Source: an uncultured Chitinophagaceae bacterium | GTDB taxonomy: Bacteria > Bacteroidota > Bacteroidia > Chitinophagales > Chitinophagaceae | NCBI GenBank assembly: GCA_938017685.1 | Contig: CALIIL010000001.1 | Coordinates: 1-42,417 of the forward strand | Length of the DNA: 42,417 nucleotides | Direction: 5' to 3' | Shown: one piece after another, positions 1-9,180 of the stretch | Numbering within the stretch: position 1 is the stretch's first letter | How the letters are laid out: each line of letters begins with the position of its first letter | Notes under the pieces: generated by a model | Databases searched by the model: none | Told to the model about the DNA's origin: nothing | Seen by the model: the letters and a program-made list of their open reading frames with translations, nothing else | Made by a program: the position numbers and the translations under genes

Positions 1-1
1 G

Positions 2-151
2 GCTGGGTTTAACTTCAAAAAATTAATGAGTAAACTCCTAAAGAATACTTTCGGGCTTTATTTAAAAATCGTTTTCTGCTTTAACAGGTACACCTTAGGA
101 ATATATTTTACTAATTTAAAAATTATAGCACTAAAAATAAGGCGTTTTTAA
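2..151 (+). CDS. Partial transposase C-terminus (IS4/IS5-superfamily DDE type, probable)
   Basis: An open frame enters from the left edge and stops with TAA at 149-151, giving 49 residues. It begins AGFNFKKLMSKLL and is followed by a basic, aromatic-rich tail. An [A/G]xNFKK[L/M]M segment followed by a hydrophobic/basic tail is typical of the extreme C-terminus of IS5-like DDE transposases in Bacteroidota; this is recognition from memory of the family. The catalytic domain lies outside the window, so family assignment is tentative. The element's right end probably falls shortly after the stop (about 151-165), but I cannot define the terminal repeat without the other end. With the IS3 fragment at the right edge, it suggests that the window is bounded by repeats. 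Confidence 0.45.
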   Translation, partial: AGFNFKKLMSKLLKNTFGLYLKIVFCFNRYTLGIYFTNLKIIALKIRRF

Positions 152-331
152 GGGCCGACTAATTAAAGAAAATGATTCTTTACTATTCATATTTATAGAC
201 AATCTAAAGAATAATATTAAAGATATTAATTGTTTCTTGATAAATTATAAATAGTACTTTAATATAATAGAGTTAATTTCAACTTTTGACAATAGTATTT
301 TTTTAAATCAAAGTTTTAGAACCATTGAATA
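152..331. other. AT-rich spacer between IS end and valS 3' end
   Basis: This stretch is extremely AT-rich and holds no recognisable gene. The only structure I see is a small hairpin at 164-182 (arms TAAAGAA/TTCTTTA, 5-nt loop), with no T-run to make it a convincing terminator. It lies between the left-edge insertion sequence and the abnormal 3' end of valS, and its composition is like that of the valS tail. Confidence 0.5.
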
Positions 332-3300
332 CTAAATCAAACTATTTCGTAACAATCGAATATTGGCCTCAATATAACTTGACAGATTTATGAAATCTGA
401 TCCGCATTCTCCCTGAAATAATTCATACGAATCAGAAATATTCTTATTCATATATTCTATAAGAATTGAATTTTGAATTTCTACTTTTTGATACTCCTTA
501 ATCGAATTATAGTCAAAGCCATTTTTGAAAGCATTTTCGTAAGCAAGTCTTGATGAATTTAAATTAATTAATATGCTCCTTAATTCGATTTGACCATTCA
601 TAATTGTTGAAACATTATTATAAATCCAATTTTGTGACCTAAAGATGTCAACATTCTCTGAATCTTGTTTTATTTCGAAATAAATTTTATTATTATCCAA
701 TTGTTCAACCACCTCAATTACTTCTAATTCCAAAGGGTCTAGTTCAAACTTGTATGTTTTTATATTTCTAATAGAGTTTAATATTATACCTCTTTTTTCA
801 TAAGATTGTATATACTTATTTGACTCACTTGTTCTAACTTCTATCTTGGCATTTTGAATAAATCGTTCGTTGCTTAATTTTTTTTCGGCTGATTTTAAAA
901 GACTGGCAACTCGTCCTAACTCTTTATTTAACCTTTCAAGCTGCACTGAGCTATCAATTTCAACTTCAGAAGTGATAACAGCTTGAATATCATCCACAAC
1001 AAAATTGATCCCACTTACATCTTCTGATGTATAATGAATTGCTTTTGCATTTACTTGGCTTGCCAAGAGTGTTTCAAAGGCTTGTAATTTGTCCTTTTTA
1101 TTTTCAGCAAAATGTATTTCAATTTCATCCGTGTACTTTAATTTATTCTTTATACGCGCATCACGCACTTGGGTTACAATCTTTTGTAACAAAGCACCCG
1201 CATCAACCATTTTTTTGTCAGCCTCTTTGGCATAGGCTAGGCTCTCAGACATTAAGTCATTTCCTTCGGCTCGTTCGTTTACCAAATGATACATTTCCTC
1301 TGTAGCAAAAGGCATAAACGGATGCAATAGTTTTAATAACTCTTCGAAATAGATTTTTGCTTGGGCCAAGGTTTCTTTAGAAATAAAGCCTTCACGGTTC
1401 GGTTTAATAAACTCTAAATACCAAGAACAGTAATCGTTCCAAATCAATGAATAGATTTTCTTCAAGGCTTCACTTAATTTAAACTGTTTTAAGTCAGCTT
1501 CAACTTCTGCCTTAACAGCCTCCATATTATTAGCAAACCATGCATTGGCAAATGAAGCATCATTTGTGTCTGCATCGCCAACTTTATCCTCAAACATTTT
1601 AATGAGCTTGAGCGCATTCCATATTTTATTTACAAATTTTTCGCCTTGCTCAATACCACTTTCGTCGAATAATACATCATTGCCCGCGGGCGCTGCAATC
1701 ATCACACCGAAGCGTACGGTATCTGCGCCATGCTTTTCTATCAATCCTAATAAATCGGGAGAATTACCCAATTGCTTACTCATTTTTCGGCCCTTACTAT
1801 CGCGCACGATTCCTGTAAAATAGACTTGCTTAAACGGAATCGTTTTCTTGTATTCCATGCCCGCCATAATCATACGCGCCACCCAGAAGAAAATAATATC
1901 TGGAGCGGTAACCAAGGTTGCGGTTGGATAATAATAATCCACATCTTTATTTTCTTTACTCGAAGCTTCGGGATTATTCCAATCAAAAACTTCCAATGGC
2001 CATAACCAAGAAGAAAACCATGTATCAAGCACATCTTCGTCTTGTCTGACTTCGTCAATTTTTAATGTTGAATTTTTAATTTTTAATTTTTCGTAAGCTT
2101 CTTCTTTAGATTTAGCGATAGCCATATTGCCCGCATTGTCATAATAAGCCGGGATACGCTGTCCCCACCAAAGCTGACGGCTAATACACCAATCTCTAAT
2201 ATTGTCGCCATCCATCCAGTGCTTATAAGTATTCTTAAACTTCGCCGGATAGAATTTTACTTCATCATTCATTACAACATCCAAGGCCGGCTTAGCCATA
2301 TCCTTCATGTCGCACCACCACTGCATACTTAAGCGTGGTTCAATGACCGCATCGGTACGCTCACTAAAACCAACTTGATTTTGATAATCTTCAACTTTTT
2401 CTACAGAGCCATTCTCTTCTAAATCTTTTACTATTTGCTTACGTACATCAAAGCGATCCATGCCAATATATAATTGTGCGGCTTCGCTCATCGTACCGTC
2501 TTCGTTCAAGGTATCTATAACTTCTAAGTTGTGTTTTTGTCCAATATTAAAATCATTAATATCATGCGCCGGTGTCACCTTTAAGCAACCCGTTCCAAAT
2601 TCTATATCAATATAATCATCTGCAATAATTGGAATTTCCCTATTGATTAATGGCACTAAACATTTCTTGCCTACTAAATCTTTAAATCGTTCATCTTCAG
2701 GATGCACGGCTATAGCAACATCACCCAAGATCGTTTCGGGACGAACCGTCGCAATGGTCATAAACTCCTTTGGATTATCAGCCATTGGATATTTGATATA
2801 TACCAACTTAGAATTTACCTGCTTATGAACAACCTCCTCATCACTCAGTGCTGTTTTTGCACTCGGATCCCAATTGATCATTTTTACGCCACGGTATATT
2901 TTTCCTTTTTGAAATAAATCTATAAATACATCTATTACAGCCTCATAATAGTGATCGTCCATGGTAAAGTTCACACGGTTCCAATCCAATGAACAACCTA
3001 ACTTCTTCAACTGTTGCAATATAATACCGCCATATTTTTCTTTCCATTCAAAGGCATGCTCCAAAAATTCTTCACGGCTCAAGTTATTTTTATCTATGCC
3101 TTTTTCTTTGAGCATCGCAACCACTTTTGCCTCTGTAGCAATAGAAGCATGATCGGTTCCGGGTACCCAACAAGTATTAAAACCGCGTAATTTGGCAAAA
3201 CGAATGAGTACATCCTGTACAGAATTATTCAAAGCATGGCCCATGTGCAATATACCGGTGACATTTGGCGGAGGCATTACAATTGTATAAGCCTCTTTAT

Positions 3301-3394
3301 CATTGGGTTCTGAGTTAAAATAACCCTGTTTGTTCCAATGCTCGTACCATTTTTGTTCTGCTTCCTGTGAGGAATAATTTTTAGTAATACTCAT
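332..3394 (-). CDS. valS: Valyl-tRNA synthetase with an abnormal C-terminal extension
   Basis: ValRS charges tRNA-Val with valine in the cytoplasm and edits mischarged threonine. The class I signatures are present: HMGH at residues 50-53, KMSKQ at 537-541 (a normal variant of KMSKS in this phylum), the CP1 editing region at about 200-350, and DVLDTWFSSWLWP near 454-466. The anticodon-binding domain and the first helix of the C-terminal coiled coil (LERLNKELGRVASLLKSAEKKLSNERF) are normal up to about residue 853. From about residue 854 to 1020 (nt 335-835) the sequence no longer looks like ValRS: the second coiled-coil helix and short end are replaced by about 167 unrecognised residues. By hand count nt 361-840 are about 26% GC, while sampled lines of the gene body run about 33-53%. 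The protein is therefore about 140 residues longer than the usual ~880. The ATG at 3394 gives the normal N-terminus. The catalytic body is certain; the tail is probably an in-frame fusion. Confidence 0.95.
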   Translation of the reverse strand: MSITKNYSSQEAEQKWYEHWNKQGYFNSEPNDKEAYTIVMPPPNVTGILHMGHALNNSVQDVLIRFAKLRGFNTCWVPGTDHASIATEAKVVAMLKEKGIDKNNLSREEFLEHAFEWKEKYGGIILQQLKKLGCSLDWNRVNFTMDDHYYEAVIDVFIDLFQKGKIYRGVKMINWDPSAKTALSDEEVVHKQVNSKLVYIKYPMADNPKEFMTIATVRPETILGDVAIAVHPEDERFKDLVGKKCLVPLINREIPIIADDYIDIEFGTGCLKVTPAHDINDFNIGQKHNLEVIDTLNEDGTMSEAAQLYIGMDRFDVRKQIVKDLEENGSVEKVEDYQNQVGFSERTDAVIEPRLSMQWWCDMKDMAKPALDVVMNDEVKFYPAKFKNTYKHWMDGDNIRDWCISRQLWWGQRIPAYYDNAGNMAIAKSKEEAYEKLKIKNSTLKIDEVRQDEDVLDTWFSSWLWPLEVFDWNNPEASSKENKDVDYYYPTATLVTAPDIIFFWVARMIMAGMEYKKTIPFKQVYFTGIVRDSKGRKMSKQLGNSPDLLGLIEKHGADTVRFGVMIAAPAGNDVLFDESGIEQGEKFVNKIWNALKLIKMFEDKVGDADTNDASFANAWFANNMEAVKAEVEADLKQFKLSEALKKIYSLIWNDYCSWYLEFIKPNREGFISKETLAQAKIYFEELLKLLHPFMPFATEEMYHLVNERAEGNDLMSESLAYAKEADKKMVDAGALLQKIVTQVRDARIKNKLKYTDEIEIHFAENKKDKLQAFETLLASQVNAKAIHYTSEDVSGINFVVDDIQAVITSEVEIDSSVQLERLNKELGRVASLLKSAEKKLSNERFIQNAKIEVRTSESNKYIQSYEKRGIILNSIRNIKTYKFELDPLELEVIEVVEQLDNNKIYFEIKQDSENVDIFRSQNWIYNNVSTIMNGQIELRSILINLNSSRLAYENAFKNGFDYNSIKEYQKVEIQNSILIEYMNKNISDSYELFQGECGSDFINLSSYIEANIRLLRNSLI

Positions 3395-3648
3395 GCGGGT
3401 GTAAAGGTAATTAGTACTTGGTACTTAGTACTGAGTAGTTGTCACTTTTATTGTGAAATTGAGATATCAAAGGAGTGATAATAATCGCTTTGTGCTCTTT
3501 ACTTTTTGTCTTGACACAAATAGCATTGGTGCAAGAGCAATAATGAGTAAAGCTCAACATTTTCATATTATGATTTTCTTCCAATTTCTTTAACAGCAAT
3601 CTGAGGTTACGTTTTTCGTATCGCACGGATTAATATATAAATCTTATT
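3395..3648. other. Divergent spacer between valS and the DUF4349 gene
   Basis: Both flanking genes read outward. Positions 3411-3436 hold a run of short related TAGTACT/GGTACTT/AGTACTGAG units, a partly palindromic low-complexity repeat of a kind I associate with Bacteroidota intergenic DNA. A 71-codon open frame on the minus strand (3411-3626) has no recognisable features and uses the repeat as coding sequence, so I do not call it a gene. Confidence 0.4.
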
Positions 3649-4488
3649 ATGAAACAAATGACCTTTTTTCTAATCGCTGCATTTAGCGTTTTAATATTTT
3701 TCAATTCTTGCAATCATGCCGATTATTCTTTAGCGGAAGCATCACAAGGCATAAGCTCAAATGATGATGCTCATTACGAAGGTGACACTCGGGATATTAT
3801 TAAAACAGCTAGTATTCAATTAGAAGTAAACCAATTAGAACGATCCATCATTGAATTAAAACAAGCCCTAAAACCAATAAACGGCTACGTACATAAGTAT
3901 GAAATAAACAATGACAGCTATACGCAAGACAGTTATCAAAAAAGTATGGACAGTACCGTTACAATCGAAAAATTACTCCCACGTTCAAGCTTATCTGTAC
4001 GCATACCTATTGCTTATGCCGATAGTTTTATCAATTATATTTTAAATGCAGATGCTACTATAAGTTCATTAAAAATTAGTGATGAAGACGTAACTGAAAA
4101 TATATGGGAGAAAAAACAACGAGCAAAAATCTATGACCAAAGTGCTAAAGTAAAAGAACACAAAGGCTCCTCTAAGAACATTTCTTACGACAATGATAAT
4201 GCCATAGACGCTATTAAATCCAAAGCCACAGCCGCCAAACTGAATTATGAAACAAAGTATTTGTGGTTTGATATTAGATTAAATGCCTTGCCTGTAATAA
4301 AAACCAAAACAAGCCTAACTGCCAAGAATTACCGCACACCTATACATATTGGATTAGCCAATGCTCTTATAGGTGGTTGGCATATCTGCGAGAATATCTT
4401 AATTGGCTTACTTACTATCTGGCCTGTGTTGTTGTTGCTTGGGTTGGTATTATTTTTTGTTAGAAAGTATAGAATTAAAACTGCGTAA
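3649..4488 (+). CDS. DUF4349-domain lipoprotein
   Basis: A 279-residue envelope protein. The N-terminus is a type II signal with lipobox-like FNSC (Cys about residue 21), so it is probably lipid-anchored. A DUF4349 domain starts near residue 49 with the characteristic DIIKTASIQLEV strand, followed by helical segments, the SLSVRIP strand and SDEDVTENIWEKK. A hydrophobic segment lies at about 245-268, ending in a short basic tail (RKYRIK), as is usual in DUF4349 proteins. The function of DUF4349 is not established. The next gene starts 16 bp downstream on the same strand, so co-transcription is possible. Family assignment is good; biological role unknown. Confidence 0.8.
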   Translation: MKQMTFFLIAAFSVLIFFNSCNHADYSLAEASQGISSNDDAHYEGDTRDIIKTASIQLEVNQLERSIIELKQALKPINGYVHKYEINNDSYTQDSYQKSMDSTVTIEKLLPRSSLSVRIPIAYADSFINYILNADATISSLKISDEDVTENIWEKKQRAKIYDQSAKVKEHKGSSKNISYDNDNAIDAIKSKATAAKLNYETKYLWFDIRLNALPVIKTKTSLTAKNYRTPIHIGLANALIGGWHICENILIGLLTIWPVLLLLGLVLFFVRKYRIKTA

Positions 4489-4504
4489 GTGGTAGATTTA
4501 AGGT

Positions 4505-5383
4505 GTGAAACGTTTTTTAATTCTTGTAATAAGTTTAATGATAAGCATTACTGTATTTGCTCAAATAACTTATAGACCAATACCATTAAAGAACACTACT
4601 TATTATTACAAGAGCGAAGGCATGAGGCCAGCTACTTGTCATAGCTATCACAGCTATGAAAAAGATACACTAATCAACGGGAGGCAATATGCTAAAATGA
4701 ATTCTTTTGGTTCTGCAACATCAATTTCCGTTTTTTGTGATGGCGCCAACTCATTTAATAGTTCTACAACTAATAGATACATAAGAAATGACTCTGCTCA
4801 AAAGAAAGTATACTTATACAACATTCCTAATGATACACTTTTATATGATTTCAACTTAACAGTTGGAGACACACTTAAAACTGCTTATGCCAATCAAGGC
4901 ACACTTATTCTAATGAGTATAGATAGTATTCTAATAGGTAGCCATTGGCACCGAAGACATAATTACGCGCCTGCTGGTTTACCGTTGGCACTCAATCCTA
5001 TCATTGAAGGCATAGGAGGCGAACGAGGTTTCTTTGGACCACTCAAACATTTTGAACATAATGGAATATTAAAGTGCTATTCTGAAAATGAGATGATAAA
5101 ATACCCTCAGAGTAACTTCGGGCAATCAGGTAATTGTAATTGGGCAACTAACGAAAATATTTATAGTAAAACAGCAATAAAATATTCATTCAATAATAAT
5201 AGTTTGAATATTCAACATTTTAATGGCTCACTCTCTTTATACTCAACGAATGGAGAATTAGTATTTGAAACAAAAGTAAATTCAGCATTTCTCAAAAACT
5301 TTGATTATTTGCCAGCCGCTATTTATATACTAAAATTACAATCTAAAGGTGAACAACAGGTAGACAAAATACTTGTCCATTAA
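4505..5383 (+). CDS. Secreted protein with T9SS type A sorting domain
   Basis: A 292-residue exported protein. The start is GTG at 4505, directly followed by a good signal peptide (MKRFLILVISLMISITVFAQ). The central part is a beta-rich, Ser/Asn/Tyr-rich domain I do not recognise. The last ~70 residues have the T9SS C-terminal pattern: a strand with LSLYSTNGELVFE, then LPAAIYILKLQSKGEQQVDKI and a short final strand. It should therefore cross the outer membrane through the type IX system and be released or anchored at the surface. No catalytic motif is evident. Confidence 0.75.
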   Translation: MKRFLILVISLMISITVFAQITYRPIPLKNTTYYYKSEGMRPATCHSYHSYEKDTLINGRQYAKMNSFGSATSISVFCDGANSFNSSTTNRYIRNDSAQKKVYLYNIPNDTLLYDFNLTVGDTLKTAYANQGTLILMSIDSILIGSHWHRRHNYAPAGLPLALNPIIEGIGGERGFFGPLKHFEHNGILKCYSENEMIKYPQSNFGQSGNCNWATNENIYSKTAIKYSFNNNSLNIQHFNGSLSLYSTNGELVFETKVNSAFLKNFDYLPAAIYILKLQSKGEQQVDKILVH

Positions 5384-5414
5384 ATATTAAAGAATTAATA
5401 AAGTTTAGACATTG

Positions 5415-5422
5415 TATCTTTA
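5415..5422 (+). promoter_or_regulatory. Probable Bacteroidota -7 box before gpsA
   Basis: TATCTTTA matches the Bacteroidota -7 consensus TAnnTTTG with one change and ends 9 bp before the gpsA ATG, giving a nearly leaderless transcript. No clear TTG -33 element is visible at the expected distance. Confidence 0.4.
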
Positions 5423-5431
5423 CAATACCTG

Positions 5432-6424
5432 ATGAAAAAATTTACAGTACTTGGTAATGGTAGTTGGAGTTCGGCTTTAGTAAAATTATTAACCGATAAT
5501 AAAATAAAAGTATGTTGGTGGATGCGTAGCGAAAGCTCCGTTGAACATTTAGTAGAGCATGCGCATAACCCTAATTATCTCACTTCGGTTGAGTATAATA
5601 TGGATTATATTGAACCAACAACTGATTTAAATAAATCTATTACTGAGGGTGAAGTTATACTCATTGGTATTCCATCGGCTTATATCCCTGCAGTATTTGA
5701 TGGTTTAGATAAGAAGGCATTTGCCGCAAAAAAAGTACTCTCGGCTACTAAAGGTTTGGTAGGTGATGCGCATGAACTTATGAACCACTACCTGCGTAAT
5801 AATTATTCTCTTGAAAAAGAAAACTACTTCTGTATAACAGGTCCTTGCCATGCCGAAGAGGTAGCTTCGGAAAAACTATCCTACTTAACCTTTGGCGGTT
5901 ATGATGAAACAACAACAGAAGAAATAGCCGCATGTTTTAAAACACATTACTTACATACTATTTGTAGTAAAGATGTAAAAGGTATTCAATACGCAGCGGT
6001 ACTAAAGAACATCTATGCATTAGGTGCAGGAATCGCTCATGGCTTAGATTATGGCGACAATTTTCAAAGTGTATATATAACCAACTGTTTTGCTGAGTTA
6101 CAAAATTTTATGGATGTAATGGCCACTGAACAACAGCATCATTACAATACCAGTGCCTACCTAGGTGACCTGTTGGTTACCTGTTATTCGATGTATAGTC
6201 GTAATAGAACCTTTGGCAATTATATTGGCAAAGGCTACAGTGTAAAAACAACTAAGCTTGAAATGAATATGGAAGCCGAAGGTTATTTTGCCAGCCGAGG
6301 CATTGCATCTGTTAGTGGTAAAGAAGGATTGGAGCTACCCATCGCTCAAACCATTTTTGATATTCTTTGGAAGAATACAAGCCCACGTTTAGGGTTTAAA
6401 GGATTGGAGAAATTGTTTGTTTAA
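5432..6424 (+). CDS. gpsA: NAD(P)H-dependent glycerol-3-phosphate dehydrogenase
   Basis: Reduces dihydroxyacetone phosphate to sn-glycerol 3-phosphate in the cytoplasm, supplying the backbone for phospholipids. Length (330 residues) is normal. The N-terminal Rossmann motif is GNGSWSSAL at 8-16, in place of the commoner GxGxWGxA. The conserved ITGPCHAEEVA segment, the catalytic-lysine region AAVLKNIYALGAGIAHGLDYGDN and the C-terminal substrate-binding RNRTFGNYIGKG are all present. The ATG at 5432 starts directly on the first Rossmann strand. Its 3' end overlaps the convergent glycosyltransferase gene by 4 bp. Confidence 0.93.
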   Translation: MKKFTVLGNGSWSSALVKLLTDNKIKVCWWMRSESSVEHLVEHAHNPNYLTSVEYNMDYIEPTTDLNKSITEGEVILIGIPSAYIPAVFDGLDKKAFAAKKVLSATKGLVGDAHELMNHYLRNNYSLEKENYFCITGPCHAEEVASEKLSYLTFGGYDETTTEEIAACFKTHYLHTICSKDVKGIQYAAVLKNIYALGAGIAHGLDYGDNFQSVYITNCFAELQNFMDVMATEQQHHYNTSAYLGDLLVTCYSMYSRNRTFGNYIGKGYSVKTTKLEMNMEAEGYFASRGIASVSGKEGLELPIAQTIFDILWKNTSPRLGFKGLEKLFV

Positions 6425-7737
6425 GACTTGGCCTTAGTAAGTTTATTAAAGCGTTCTAGCAACTGCTGAGATTCAACATCACGACCATATTTTTTATAAG
6501 CCGCTTCATCACTATATGCATAATCTAAGCTTTTATTATCTTGCCATTGCTTATACAATTGAGTAAGATAATTCATTATTTCTTCTTCCTCGTTTCGTTC
6601 AAAATTTTTCCCGCCATCACACTCGTTTAATATCCATTCATTCTCACTATCATGTGCGGATATGCTAATAATTGGTTTGCGTGCAGCAAGATATTCATAT
6701 ATTTTACCCGGAACAATGCGCACTTCATCAACCGTTTGCGGATTAGCCAATAATAATACGGTCGACTGTTTTAATAATTCTATGACATCCTTATGCTTCA
6801 TATAACCTTGATTGACAAACTGATCGTTTAATCCATAATCATTAATCAAACGTGTAAAATAGGGCGACGCAGACCCGGCAAATCGAAACTCAAATAACGG
6901 ATTATTTTCTTCGTCTAAAAATGATCGCAACGCACTAAAAAATCCTTTGATATTATAATCCTCGGTAATGGTTCCTATGTAAGTGATGATAAATTTATCC
7001 TGCGTTCTAGTACCTTTTCCTAAAAACAACTCTTCATTATAACCCATTGTGTGTGGGTGAACTTTTCCTTTTGAAGCCGGATTTTCATTTATAACGTCTT
7101 GAGCATAATGCTTACAGTCTGTAGTAATAGAGTCGGCAGCCGCAACGCATTTCATCATTATTTTCTTATCAAAGGAGGCAGCTAGCTTTGTTCTATAAAA
7201 ACGATTGAGATACCATACATCATACCAATAATCATGCAGATCCATATGCCAAATGAAATCATATTTCTTTTTTAATTGCTTAGCAACTAAATGAGTAGAA
7301 TGAGGCGGACCAGCAGTTACAATAACATCTATTCCTTCTTTAAGAATAATTTCTTCAGCTTGTTTATATGCATGTTTATTCCACCCTTTTCTTGGATCGG
7401 GCAGGAATAAATTTCCTCTAACAAAACGAGCAACCTTTTGCATAAATGTTGGGTTAGGCTCATCTCCTAAACCATTAGATGGCACCTTTCCTTTACCAAT
7501 ATACTTTTTATATACATTAAACAGTTCGCTACTGTCTGTTCTATAAACATTGATACTTTCTGGAACTGACTCTAATAATGACAAGTCTATTGAAGGAAAT
7601 GTTGCTACCTTCTCATCAATTGTTATAACCGAGCATGCCATGTCTTTCGAACTAAAGTAGCGCATTATATTTAACCAACGCTGTACTGCCGGTCCTCCAC
7701 AAGGTGGCCAATAATAATTAATTAAGAGGATTTTCAT
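6421..7737 (-). CDS. Glycosyltransferase, GT4-like (GT-B fold)
   Basis: A 438-residue glycosyltransferase that begins with the GT-B strand and glycine-rich loop of GT4-like enzymes (MKILLINYYWPPCGGPAVQR). The C-terminal nucleotide-sugar domain contains FIITYIGTITEDYNIKG and VPGKIYEYLAARKPIISIS, where the Glu of KIYEYL corresponds to the donor-binding region. It probably transfers a sugar during synthesis of a surface polysaccharide or lipid-linked glycan; the donor and acceptor cannot be read from sequence. It lies 18 bp downstream of another glycosyltransferase gene on the same strand, so the two are probably one operon. Confidence 0.85.
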   Translation of the reverse strand: MKILLINYYWPPCGGPAVQRWLNIMRYFSSKDMACSVITIDEKVATFPSIDLSLLESVPESINVYRTDSSELFNVYKKYIGKGKVPSNGLGDEPNPTFMQKVARFVRGNLFLPDPRKGWNKHAYKQAEEIILKEGIDVIVTAGPPHSTHLVAKQLKKKYDFIWHMDLHDYWYDVWYLNRFYRTKLAASFDKKIMMKCVAAADSITTDCKHYAQDVINENPASKGKVHPHTMGYNEELFLGKGTRTQDKFIITYIGTITEDYNIKGFFSALRSFLDEENNPLFEFRFAGSASPYFTRLINDYGLNDQFVNQGYMKHKDVIELLKQSTVLLLANPQTVDEVRIVPGKIYEYLAARKPIISISAHDSENEWILNECDGGKNFERNEEEEIMNYLTQLYKQWQDNKSLDYAYSDEAAYKKYGRDVESQQLLERFNKLTKAKS

Positions 7738-7755
7738 TTGAGATTCTTATTAAAG

Positions 7756-8979
7756 TTATGACATTGGCTTAAAACCAAAAAGTGCGCGGTAGTTCTCCGC
7801 AAATTTTTTCTTCGTGAACCGTTCTTCTAAAAGGGCAAACGCATTATCCGTTATTTTTATAATCTCTTGCTTATTTTCAACACACCATCTTATTTGTTCT
7901 AAAGCTTCCATTACAAATTGTTTTTCATCCTGTACATTATGCAATAAAATACCCGTTTTCATATGCGTTATAGAATCGGGTATGCCGCCAACAGCTGGCA
8001 CGATACCTAGGGCTCCAAATGCCATAGCCTCCATTAAAACAATTGGGAAACCTTCTGTACCCGAAGTCATTAACAGTATATCATTATCCTTGTGAAATTG
8101 ATACATCTCGTCTCCGCCATGCAACTCACCGATAAATATATCTTTCTCTTTTATAGATTCAGGTAACTCATCAATAAATGATCCGGCTAATGAGAATTGG
8201 ACTGGGAGTTTTAGTTCGTAGCATTTTTCTATAATTTCGAATAACAACCACAGTCGCTTGTGCTCACCACCACGTCCTGCATAATAAAACTTTAATGGTG
8301 TATCAAATGACCTTACCATTTTTTGATTCGGAATATACTCTAAGCAATTATGAATAACGGTGTACTTATCAATCCAAGTCGAAGGCATACCATAGTGCTC
8401 ATGTGCCTTTGAAAATGCAGATAAAAAATGTTCGGAAATAACTACACGCTTATCAATAAACGGAAAGAATGGTGCCCATACCCACGTAAATTCTTTAATA
8501 CAGTTATGTACCAAATCTGTAATATTAATTGTACGACTTACATGCGGTGTAAGTTTATATCCAAAATTGCATTGACCTATAAACATACCATTCAGATCGG
8601 CTTGCGTATTGATGTACTGAGCATAACGCCCTCGATAAATGAAATTTAGGAAATAGAGGTATTTATTATCTACCCATTGACTAATGTCTACAATATCTGC
8701 ATTCTTGTGTTCAAAAAAATGACGCATGCCATTGTTATCCGACTTCTTGGTAAACACGATCAAAATACGTTGATCGCTTAAGGCTTGTACAATTTCAGCA
8801 TTTACTCTTTCGGCACCACCAATATGATAAAAAGGAAAAAATAATATAAAATCATATTCCTTATTCAGTGGTTTAATACGCGCTATAAACCGGCCCATTA
8901 GCACAAATGGCCACATTATAAGCTGTTCCAAATAGCGCTTGGCTGCAAATAATGGATAATAAAGCTTACTAATATTCAT
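7756..8979 (-). CDS. Glycosyltransferase family 4 protein
   Basis: A 407-residue GT-B glycosyltransferase. The N-terminal domain carries the GGAERVN motif usual in GT4 enzymes (about residues 56-62). The C-terminal domain has the strand FYYAGRGGEHKR and the retaining-GT E-x7-E motif within GTEGFPIVLMEAMAFG, followed by VGGIPDSI. It is first in a probable two-gene minus-strand operon with the following glycosyltransferase, and is divergent from the methyltransferase/flippase pair. The block looks like part of a surface glycan locus. The acceptor is unknown. Confidence 0.88.
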   Translation of the reverse strand: MNISKLYYPLFAAKRYLEQLIMWPFVLMGRFIARIKPLNKEYDFILFFPFYHIGGAERVNAEIVQALSDQRILIVFTKKSDNNGMRHFFEHKNADIVDISQWVDNKYLYFLNFIYRGRYAQYINTQADLNGMFIGQCNFGYKLTPHVSRTINITDLVHNCIKEFTWVWAPFFPFIDKRVVISEHFLSAFSKAHEHYGMPSTWIDKYTVIHNCLEYIPNQKMVRSFDTPLKFYYAGRGGEHKRLWLLFEIIEKCYELKLPVQFSLAGSFIDELPESIKEKDIFIGELHGGDEMYQFHKDNDILLMTSGTEGFPIVLMEAMAFGALGIVPAVGGIPDSITHMKTGILLHNVQDEKQFVMEALEQIRWCVENKQEIIKITDNAFALLEERFTKKKFAENYRALFGFKPMS

Positions 8980-9142
8980 ACGAGTTAAAACGAAAACTAT
9001 TCAATCTTACAATTGCATACATCAACTACAAGTATTGAATATCAAATATAAGTACAGCGCAACTAACAATTCTTAATATAAGCCCGAGCCAATTAATCTT
9101 GCATAGAACTCTTATATAAAAACTTAAAGCTTCATGAATTTT

Positions 9143-9174
9143 TTGCGAAGGCAATAGATAATTATCTATTTTTA
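9143..9174 (+). promoter_or_regulatory. Probable Bacteroidota promoter of the methyltransferase/flippase operon
   Basis: A TTG (-33 element, 9143-9145) lies 21 bp upstream of TATTTTTA (9167-9174), a one-mismatch match to TAnnTTTG. The -7 box ends six bases before the ATG at 9181. Spacing fits the known Bacteroidota pattern. Confidence 0.5.
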
Positions 9175-9180
9175 CCACTC

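Noticed and set aside
164-182. Small hairpin downstream of valS as a terminator
   Set aside because: No T-run on either side; a 7-bp AT-rich stem in such DNA is expected by chance.
3411-3626. A 71-codon open frame on the minus strand between valS and the DUF4349 gene
   Set aside because: It uses the TAGTACT-type repeat as its C-terminus, has no recognisable motif or start context, and lies in a divergent promoter region.
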